From: GCA-2746235 sp049609225
Lineage (GTDB): Bacteria > Planctomycetota > UBA1135
Direction of reading: 5' to 3'
Assembly: GCA_049609225.1 (NCBI GenBank)
Contig: JBMYYH010000063.1
Coordinates: forward strand, 1 to 17,555
Length of the DNA: 17,555 bases
Part shown: piece by piece, positions 7,121 through 14,800 of the stretch
Layout of the letters: each line of letters starts with the position of its first letter
Position numbering within the stretch: the first letter of the stretch is position 1
Made by a program: the position numbers and the translations under genes
Notes under the pieces: generated by a model
Database searches by the model: none
The model's input: only the letters and a program-made list of their open reading frames with translations
What the model was told of the DNA's origin: nothing

Positions 7121-9268
7121 GTGCTGACGGCCCTAACCTTTGCTCTCACTCTCCTCGCTCCTCAGGCTCCGGATGGTTTTCCGGAGGACGGCCACCGTGT
7201 CAGTCGCCCTGGCATTCCTGGCACTCTTTGTGTCTATGGCGAGGATGCCAAAGCTGTCCTGACTTCCGGCGGCAAGCATCCCAAGGCCGTGGCTGCAGTC
7301 GCACAATATGGCAAGGGGCGGGTCTTTGGAATCGCGCACGATGGTTATCGTGCGGCGTCCCATTTCGAGAAGGAAGATGGCCTGATGCGCGCGGCTCTGG
7401 ATTGGTTGCTCCAAGGCGAGAAGCCAGGGAAGGTCAGTCTGTTGACCCCGCATGCCGGGTTTGAGCAGACCTTGGCGAATCTCGGTTTTGAAGTGGTTCC
7501 ATTCGGCGTAGACGGACTTGCGGCGACTCAAATCCTTTTCCTCTCCGGCGAAGGCCCCATCGACGAGGCAACACATGTTGCCATCTCCACCTGGATCCAA
7601 GACGGCGGCTCTCTCTGTGCGACGCTCTGCCCATGGGGATGGAAGCAAGTGCATGGCAGCAAGGGTTGGGAACTCACTAAACAACTCACTGCCAATCGCA
7701 TCCTTGCTCCAGCCGGTATGCAGTTCACCGATGGTTACGCTGATGCCAAAGTCGACGGCATGTATGTGGTCGATCGAGCCACATGCGCGCAAGTGAACTG
7801 CAGTGTGTTGGTCGAACAACTGGAATCCAGGAATCCACCGAAGGATCTCACTCCATTGGAGGATGCTCTCCGCTTCTTGCCGCTCGACGATGTCGTTTTG
7901 CTTCCGCGGTTGGAGAAGGTCCTGCCTAAACTCGATGAGGACTCCGCTCCGAAACCAGATCACGCTCTAAAAGCCAAGGAACATCCATTGGAGCGCCTTG
8001 CGGTCATCGCCCAACACCGACGCCTTCAGGCTTCCAGCCCCGCCAATCCCATGAAGACTCCAGGAGCCGAGGTCTTCCCGGGAGTGTCGAAGGGTGCTCC
8101 GAAGTCCTTTGCCAAGGTCCTGTCCTTGGATCCAAGCATTCCAGGTTGGCAATCCACCGGCCTATATCTCGACCCCGGCAAAGTGCTTCAGGTCGCTTCC
8201 GACGCCAACCTCGAAGGATGGCAAGTACGTATTGGCGCGCATGCAGATCGACTCTGGCATAAGGATCGTTGGCCGCGTTGGCCGGAGGCGTCGGTGGTGC
8301 AGCCGTTGAAGCAGGAAGTGCAGGCTGCTTCCGGCGGTTTGATTTACTTCATCGCAGATGCAGAGAACGCCGCACCCATTCGCGTGACGCTATCGGGCGC
8401 CGTACCCGCACCGCATTGGGTGAGCGGCCAGACGTCGGACAAGGAGTGGCGTAGGATTCGCAAGGAGCCGGCACCGTGGGCGGAGTTGCAGGGGAAGTAT
8501 TTGATCCTCACGCTTCCGAGTACCGCCATTCGTAAACTCGACAATCCGCAAGAGCTCATGGACTGGTGGGATACCACCGTCGCTGAGCAGTTCACCTTGG
8601 CAGGGGAGCCCTTGCCGCAACGACCGGAACGTTTCGTGAGCGATGTGCTCATCAGTGCGGGATATATGCACGCGGGATATCCGATCATGATGCACTTGGA
8701 TGTGGCCGAACCGCGCGTGGGAAAACGTCCGGCGGTGTTGGTGGACTTGGAGGAGCTGCAGGACAAGGGCAACTGGGGTTGCTTCCATGAGCTCGGTCAC
8801 AATCGTCAAAAACCGGCCTGGACCTTCGGTGGCACTGGCGAGGTCACCAACAACTTGTTTTCACTGCATAGTGGTGAGGTGATGTCCGGGATTGAGCCGT
8901 GGCAGAACCCATGGCTGCAGAACCAGAAGATGGCAGGACGGGCTTACCTCCGGGATGGAGCCGATTTCAACGTGTGGAAGCGCAAGCCGGGCATCGCGCT
9001 GTTGTGTTATGCCCAGATCCAAAAGCACTTCGGTTGGGAGCCGTTCCGTCAGACTTTTGCGGCTGCGCGGGATCTGCCTGCGGGAGAACGTCCCAACAAC
9101 GATGATGCGAAGCGCAGTTTTTGGGTCCGGCAGATGTCGCATGCTTGCGGACAGGATCTGCGGGCCTTCCATGCGCATTGGGGCTGGCCCCTGGAACCCA
9201 GCTTGGAGCAAGACGCCGCCTTGGATGCCCTCCCGAAGTGGATGCCGGATTTCAGCGAGTTGGAATAA
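7121..9268 (+). CDS. Secreted M60-family zinc metallopeptidase, TCAF/FAM115-like architecture
   Basis: The product is 715 residues with a short hydrophobic N-terminus (LTALTFALTLLAPQA) consistent with export. Residues about 30-240 form an alpha/beta domain with AQYGKGRVFGIAHDGY and WIQDGGSLCATLCPWGW. It resembles the glutamine-amidotransferase-like N-terminus of TCAF/FAM115 proteins. A beta-sandwich region follows (about 340-430, galactose-binding-like by position). The M60 domain (about 435-700) carries the zinc site CFHELGHNRQKPAWTFGG, with His556, Glu557 and His560, and Glu574 (TGEVTNN) as the likely third ligand, so it appears active. Characterised M60 enzymes cut glycoproteins and mucins. 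The start is GTG at 7121 behind AGGTAGG (7111-7117), the clearest ribosome-binding site in this operon. Its stop overlaps the next start by one base (TAATG). Confidence 0.9.
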   Translation: MLTALTFALTLLAPQAPDGFPEDGHRVSRPGIPGTLCVYGEDAKAVLTSGGKHPKAVAAVAQYGKGRVFGIAHDGYRAASHFEKEDGLMRAALDWLLQGEKPGKVSLLTPHAGFEQTLANLGFEVVPFGVDGLAATQILFLSGEGPIDEATHVAISTWIQDGGSLCATLCPWGWKQVHGSKGWELTKQLTANRILAPAGMQFTDGYADAKVDGMYVVDRATCAQVNCSVLVEQLESRNPPKDLTPLEDALRFLPLDDVVLLPRLEKVLPKLDEDSAPKPDHALKAKEHPLERLAVIAQHRRLQASSPANPMKTPGAEVFPGVSKGAPKSFAKVLSLDPSIPGWQSTGLYLDPGKVLQVASDANLEGWQVRIGAHADRLWHKDRWPRWPEASVVQPLKQEVQAASGGLIYFIADAENAAPIRVTLSGAVPAPHWVSGQTSDKEWRRIRKEPAPWAELQGKYLILTLPSTAIRKLDNPQELMDWWDTTVAEQFTLAGEPLPQRPERFVSDVLISAGYMHAGYPIMMHLDVAEPRVGKRPAVLVDLEELQDKGNWGCFHELGHNRQKPAWTFGGTGEVTNNLFSLHSGEVMSGIEPWQNPWLQNQKMAGRAYLRDGADFNVWKRKPGIALLCYAQIQKHFGWEPFRQTFAAARDLPAGERPNNDDAKRSFWVRQMSHACGQDLRAFHAHWGWPLEPSLEQDAALDALPKWMPDFSELE

Positions 9269-10224
9269 TGAATAGACCACGCGTAGGAGTATCGGCCTGT
9301 GTTCTTGGTGAGCCTGTCCGATTCGATGGTGGCCATAAGCGCAGTCATTTCGTCCAGAAGGAGTTGGGGGATCTGGTGGATTTCATTCCCGTTTGTCCTG
9401 AGAAGGAGATTGGAATGGGGGTGCCGCGGCCGGTTCTCAGGTTGTTGCGGGGCGACGATGGAGAAATCCAGATGGTCGAATCGGACTCAGGAATCGATCA
9501 TTCGGAGGCGATGACTGCTTGGTCCAAAGAGCGCGCGAACGGCCTCGATTCAGAGAACCTAGATGGATTCGTGCTCCAAGCGAAGTCGCCGAGCTGTGGG
9601 ATGGAACGCGTCAAGACCTATCGGTCAAACGGCATGTTGCATGACACCCATGGGGTCGGCTTGTTTGCCCGCGCCCTGATGGATAGGTTCCCGCTTCTCG
9701 TTGTGGAAGAGGCTCCACGCCTCAATGACATGCGTCTGCGCGACAATTTTTGTTTTCGCTTGTTTGCGATGCGGAGAGCCAAAGACCTGTTCGCTGGGAA
9801 CTGGCGCAACGGAGACGTGATTGCCTTCCACACTCGAGAAAAAATGGCGCTTCTTGCACGTGGGCGGCCTGCATATGAGGAGATCGGGAGATTGGTTTCC
9901 GGGGTCGCCTCTGTCCCAAGGGAAGACTTCGCTCGAGATTACTTGAGGCAATTGGCTCTTGCGTTTCGCCCTGTGCCAACTCGGGGGCGCCTTCTTGATG
10001 CGTTGCAGCACCTTGCCGGCCATTTCAAAGAAGACCTGTTGCCAGCCGAGAAGGAGGAGTTTCTTGAGTGCATGAAGGAATTCCAAGCAGGCCGCCTGCC
10101 ACTCCATGCGATTGCTCGCATGATGCGTTTGATGGCAGCCCGCCATGGGCGTGATTGGGTAGCAGACCAGACTTTGCTAAACCCGGCGCCCAATACTCTC
10201 GGCCTTCACAATACCCCCTTCTAG
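9268..10224 (+). CDS. DUF523-DUF1722 fusion (TudS-like/YbgA-type protein)
   Basis: The product is 318 residues and cytosolic. The N-terminal DUF523 domain (1-150) has three conserved cysteines: Cys11 (GVSACVLGEPVRFDG), Cys43 (PVCPEKEIGMG) and Cys110 (KSPSCGMERVK). In the DUF523 enzyme TudS (a thiouracil desulfidase) three such cysteines bind a [4Fe-4S] cluster, so an Fe-S protein acting on sulfur is a reasonable inference. The C-terminal DUF1722 (about 160-300, YbgA-type) is helical with HTREKMALLARGRPAYEEIG, and its function is unknown. The start at 9268 uses the overlapping TAATG of the M60 gene, implying translational coupling; the frame also runs open upstream inside M60, but homology begins at NRPRVGVSAC. 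The gene ends 8 nt before the convergent arylsulfotransferase stop. Confidence 0.92.
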   Translation: MNRPRVGVSACVLGEPVRFDGGHKRSHFVQKELGDLVDFIPVCPEKEIGMGVPRPVLRLLRGDDGEIQMVESDSGIDHSEAMTAWSKERANGLDSENLDGFVLQAKSPSCGMERVKTYRSNGMLHDTHGVGLFARALMDRFPLLVVEEAPRLNDMRLRDNFCFRLFAMRRAKDLFAGNWRNGDVIAFHTREKMALLARGRPAYEEIGRLVSGVASVPREDFARDYLRQLALAFRPVPTRGRLLDALQHLAGHFKEDLLPAEKEEFLECMKEFQAGRLPLHAIARMMRLMAARHGRDWVADQTLLNPAPNTLGLHNTPF

Positions 10225-10232
10225 GGTGCGGG

Positions 10233-11786
10233 CTAAGGCAGGATGGGCACTGCGATGATGTCGCTTTGGAAGTCCTTTGGACCCAAGGTGCCCCAAACGA
10301 ATTCCACATCGCGTCCGATCGCTGCGGCGGGAAGAGGGCCAAGGGTGTCGAAGGTGTAGCTGGCGAGTCCGGCGGCATCGAGTGTGCCGGTGGTCAAGAT
10401 GACTTGCTGGGAAGGTGGCCCTGGGACCACGCGCCTTCCAAGGAAGTAGTTGCGCGAGGCCATGGTGCTGCCCCCGACCAGATCCAACTGCACCTGGCCA
10501 CCCGTTGCGGCGGACAGGGTGGCGTCACCCGGGAAAAGGTACTTTTGATAGCGGCGTGACTTGAACACCGGAGTGCCGTTGACGTTGGTGTAGGTCCAAA
10601 CCACCGCATCGGTCGGATCCACTTCAAAAAGGTAACCGGAACCGCCCTCGATGATCAAGGTATTGCCGTTCGGCTGACGCTCCGCACCCCCGATGAACCC
10701 CGTGTAGAAGTTCGACGGCACCGGATCCTGCCAACTCCAAAGGGCGGCACTCGGTCCGTAGATCCCTCCGACGGGCAGGGTGTAAGTGCCATCCGGCAAC
10801 ACCGGCGAAACGAATTCATCCACCGTGCTGTAAGGTCCCCCCGGACGATCATTGCCATTGTTGAACACCAACATGTTGCCGGCCCCCGGACGCCCCTCCG
10901 GAATCCACTGAATGTCGTGCTGATTCCACAAGGTCTGGTCCGACGTACTGCCACGCCCATAGGCGACAGGATTGCCCCAGCGGTAGAGGAGGTCACCACC
11001 TCGCCCACGCAATCCCCCGGTCGAACCGGCAGCTTCGGCCGTGGTGGTGCTGTGGTCGATCACCCAAATCTCATCCGAAAACGAGACGCTGATCGCGATT
11101 TGATCCAGCGCAGGGTTGTAGTCGATGGCATTGCAGTGCGTCCAATCTCCATTCGGCGGAATGACTGGCGGAAAGTTGATGTCGATGCGCTCCGGTCGAT
11201 CCGCGATCACATCGAAATCGGGCGCCAAGGGATCGAAATCCTGTACTAGATGATCGGCGGCATGCCATTCCCATACCACCGTCTGCGTATTGCGGTCGAA
11301 CTCCAGGATGACTTCCGACCAGAAGGTGGTGGTGTTCAACAGTGCGGGATCGCGTCCCAGTGCGAAGGCACCGGTGTCACTGAGGTCCTCAAAGTTCATC
11401 AACAAGAGATTACCGTTCGGCAGAATCGCGAGGTCGTGATGGAGTAATTCCGTGGCCGTCGCGAGTTGGAAATCCCAAACGAGATTGCCATCCCAATCGA
11501 TCTCCTGCACGCCACCACCGCTGCCGCCGATCACGCTTCCAGGACTGCCGCCAGTCTTGTACATGCGCACTAGGTTGCCATTCGGGAGGAGGTAAGTCGC
11601 ATTCCCGGGCAGAGCCGTGCCTGGCCAGATATGCACGATGTTCCCACCTTCATCAATGAGATGCGTGTCGTTGGATCCAAACGGCGCGACCAGGGTGTGG
11701 CCTTCCTGGGGCGACTGGAGTGCCGGCGCAGCAACCAAAGCAGGGGTAGCAGCGAACAGGCAGGGGAGGATGAGGGGAAGAACCAT
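10233..11786 (-). CDS. Secreted arylsulfotransferase (ASST)-like beta-propeller
   Basis: The product is 517 residues with a signal peptide (LPLILPCLFAATPALVAAPA). Propeller strands of the form N-G-N-L appear at ATYLLPNGNLVRM, LLHHDLAILPNGNLLLM and ERQPNGNTLII. The core resembles bacterial ASST: His116/117 (LLHHDL), His217 (WTHCNAIDYNP), and His290 (WNQHDIQWI) followed by the FNNGNDR block. In ASST the last histidine is the sulfo-carrying residue, so the enzyme may move sulfate between phenolic or similar compounds outside the cell. Activity is inferred. PQQ-type and generic propeller proteins are alternatives. Residues about 420-517 form a beta-rich tail like that of the S8 protease. It is divergent from the sensor kinase, 60 bp away. 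Confidence 0.85.
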   Translation of the reverse strand: MVLPLILPCLFAATPALVAAPALQSPQEGHTLVAPFGSNDTHLIDEGGNIVHIWPGTALPGNATYLLPNGNLVRMYKTGGSPGSVIGGSGGGVQEIDWDGNLVWDFQLATATELLHHDLAILPNGNLLLMNFEDLSDTGAFALGRDPALLNTTTFWSEVILEFDRNTQTVVWEWHAADHLVQDFDPLAPDFDVIADRPERIDINFPPVIPPNGDWTHCNAIDYNPALDQIAISVSFSDEIWVIDHSTTTAEAAGSTGGLRGRGGDLLYRWGNPVAYGRGSTSDQTLWNQHDIQWIPEGRPGAGNMLVFNNGNDRPGGPYSTVDEFVSPVLPDGTYTLPVGGIYGPSAALWSWQDPVPSNFYTGFIGGAERQPNGNTLIIEGGSGYLFEVDPTDAVVWTYTNVNGTPVFKSRRYQKYLFPGDATLSAATGGQVQLDLVGGSTMASRNYFLGRRVVPGPPSQQVILTTGTLDAAGLASYTFDTLGPLPAAAIGRDVEFVWGTLGPKDFQSDIIAVPILP

Positions 11787-11846
11787 GGCCCTTCCCTTGT
11801 AGCAGAGGCTTCGGAACCTTGCCTCCGTGTGCTATTTTGGAGGCTC
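11787..11846. promoter_or_regulatory. 60-bp divergent promoter region, sulfotransferase/sensor kinase
   Basis: This spacer separates two divergent starts, so promoters for both must fit within it or in the adjoining coding DNA. On the plus strand, TTGCCT followed by TATTTT is a loose sigma-70-like pair, but the -10 would lie too close to the ATG for a normal leader. GGAGG at 11839-11843, 3 nt from the kinase ATG, is the best Shine-Dalgarno match in the window and fixes that start. The sulfotransferase side shows no clear site. No inverted repeat stands out. Confidence 0.4.
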
Positions 11847-14800
11847 ATGGATCGACTTCAGCGATCGCTCCCAACGCGACTTGCGGCATACCTCCTCTTT
11901 GCCGTGATCGTGCTCGGGGGGCATGCGTTCGGGCAAACGGTCCCGCGGGTCTCCTTCGACCGCATCGACCTCTCGGCAATCAAGGGCTCCAATCAAGCTG
12001 CAGCGATTCACCAAGATCAGCGCGGCTATATGTGGTTCGGCACCGGTGGAGGCTTGATCCGCTACGACGGCGTCCACACGCGCCTGTTCTTGCCGGACCC
12101 CAAGCGCCCTGCGGACACGCTTGTCCATAAGCAGGTCTGGGAGATCTTCGAGGACTCCGCTGGCATGCTGTGGATTGGAACGGGCGGTGGCATCAGTCGC
12201 TTTGATCCTGTCCACGAGACCTTCACCAATTATCGAGAAGACCTTCTCGACCCGGATGGCCTACGCGGTTCCATTTTCCTCGCTATCGCTGAACTTGCAG
12301 ACGGTCGCATGTTGTTCGGTGCGGCGGAAGGGGGCATGAACCTGTTCGATCCCAAGACCGGGCACAACCAGAGCTTCGTGCATCATCCTGGTATCGATGC
12401 GGCCGACCTCACCGATCAGGATTTTCCCTTCCACCGCGTCGACGTCATCAAGGTCGGCCCGGATGGCACACCTTGGATCGGTGGGTCCACGGGCGTCGCA
12501 CGGATGGATCCAGACAAAGGTACCTTCCAACGCATGGAGATCTTCCCGATGCATCATGTCGGCCTGAAGGATGCACCTGCCCGTGAGCTCCTTTTTGACG
12601 AGACCGGCAAGCTTTGGGTAGGCCTTCATTCTGGCCTAGCCACCGTGAACCAGGAGAATGCAACCATCTCTTGGCATGGTGCCGAAAAGGGCCAAGGCCC
12701 CATGATTCGCGGTCGCATCTACGGTCTAGCCGAAGACCTATTCGGACGCCTCTGGGTAGCACGCTACAACGGCGACCTGGTGTTGCTCGATCGCGAACGC
12801 GCATACCTCGGACGCTACAACCGGCGCCTCGGTGATGAGACCAGTTTGCCTTCGAGCTTGCTCGACATGTTGTTCGTGGACCGGACCGGAGTGCTATGGA
12901 TCAGTACTTTCGGCGGCGGCATCGCCAAACATACGCCCCACCCAGGCGGTATGCGCACCTTCGTCCATCATCCGGAAGAACCCAACAGCCTGGGACCGGG
13001 CAAAGTGAATGAATTGCTGCATAGCACCGATGGTTCCTTGTTGGTCGGCGGCATGGCTGGATTGCGCCGCCTGAGTGCGGAGGGAGTCTTCACCGAAGTG
13101 GCTCTCCCTTTTGGAAATGGTGCCTATGTGCCTCATGAAATTCGCGAGCTCACTGCGGTCGGAGATGGGACTTACTGGGCCAGTGGAGCGCGATCCCTCA
13201 TGCACTTCGACAGCAACGATGAGATTCTGTTCCAAACGAAGTGGAGGCAAGGAGCCTACGAATCCTTTGGAGGCGCCTTGGTCCTCGACCTGCTTTGGGA
13301 TCCGGCGCATGGTCTTTGGATCGGCACCAAGAAGGGCCTGTTTCTACGCGATTCAGATACCGGTGGATATCGAGTCTTCCGTAGCGAAAAGGGCAATGAT
13401 CGCAGCCTAAGTTCGGATGAAGTGCGTCATCTTGCACTTGACGAGACTGGCGCCCTTTGGGTCGGGACCTCCACTGGGGTAGACCGCTTTGAAGCAGCCT
13501 CCGGAGACTTTCGTAGATTCCGTTCGCAGGAACAGGTTGGTGCAACCCCGAAGGGGACCTTCGGACTCTTGCCGCGTGATGATGGCAGCCTATGGATGGT
13601 CGATCCGGATGGCGCATTGGTCTTGCGCCCGGGTGCAAACGCCTTCGAACGTATTCCAAACCCTCCGGGTCCAGGGATTTGGAAGACAAGGTTCTTGATC
13701 GAGACGCAAGACCATCAGCTCATGGTCGGGTTTCTTGAGGGTTTGAAACTGCTCAACCCGGACACCCTGCAATATGACCCACGCATCTTGCGCAAGGAAT
13801 CGCCGCTGGACAATTTCCTCAGTGAGGAACCGCTCATGCGAGACAACGGAGACATCCTCCTGCCGAGTCAGGGAGGCATTTTCGTGGTGGACCCGAACGA
13901 TTTTCCTGAGGAAACGCCGCTGCCGGCCGTGGTGTTCACTGGGGTGAAGTTGTTCCACGAACCTCTTGGCGGCGGCGCCTTGGCCGAGAATCTAGAGCTT
14001 GCCTACGATGAGAACCTGTTGAGTTTTCAATTCGCCGCACTCGACTACAGCAATAGCCGGCCGCACCGTTTTGAAGTGTGGATGGAAGGGGTCGATAAGG
14101 ATTGGCGTGATGTCGGGAGCCATGCCGAGGTGAGTTATCCGAACCTGGAGCCCGGAGCCTACACCTTCCACGTCCGTCTGTTCGACACGGCGGATCTGGG
14201 GGAGAGTGTGGTAGCGACCAAGTCCTTCGTGGTGCTGCAGCCGTTTTGGATGGCCACTTGGTTCCGCATCGGTGCTGCGGGCATGCTCTTCTTCAGTGGT
14301 TGGGCGGTGCAGCGATACCGTGTCGCCCGAGTGCGTCGGAGGAACACGGAACTGGAGAACCTGCACCGACGCATGACGGCGGAGAGTAAGCGTCGCGAGA
14401 CCATGCAGGAGAACTTGTCGATCACGCTGGATTCGATTGCGGATGGCGTGATCTCGATGGACGAAGAGCTGCGCGTGTTGGCGCTGAACCCGGTCGCGTC
14501 GAAGCTGACGGGTTGGCCGCAGGAGGAAGCGGTCGGGCGTCCGGTGCATGAAGTCTTCCAGGTGATGGATCTGGATACGCGAGAGCCGGTGACCAACCCC
14601 AGGCGATGGTTGCGCTCCGATCCAGCACATGCGGCTGCTCCCTTGCGCGCCCTACTGCATCATGCGGATGGGTCGGAATACATGATCGCGACCAGCGTCG
14701 CGGCGATGCGTCGGCCGGACGGAAAGAGTTATGGAACGGTGCTGGTGTTCCGCGACATCACCGATCGCACCGCGCTCGAAGCGCAGTTGGCACAGGCGCA

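Noticed and set aside
9121..9267. Upstream extension of the DUF523-DUF1722 frame.
   Set aside because: It lies within the M60 domain; DUF523 similarity begins directly after the ATG at 9268.
11631..11846. Upstream extension of the sensor kinase frame.
   Set aside because: It overlaps the arylsulfotransferase N-terminus; the ATG at 11847 has GGAGG and begins a signal/anchor.
11960..13900. Possible DNA-level tandem repeat array.
   Set aside because: The periodicity is at protein level (propeller repeats) and the nucleotide copies are strongly diverged, so this is not a DNA repeat or CRISPR.
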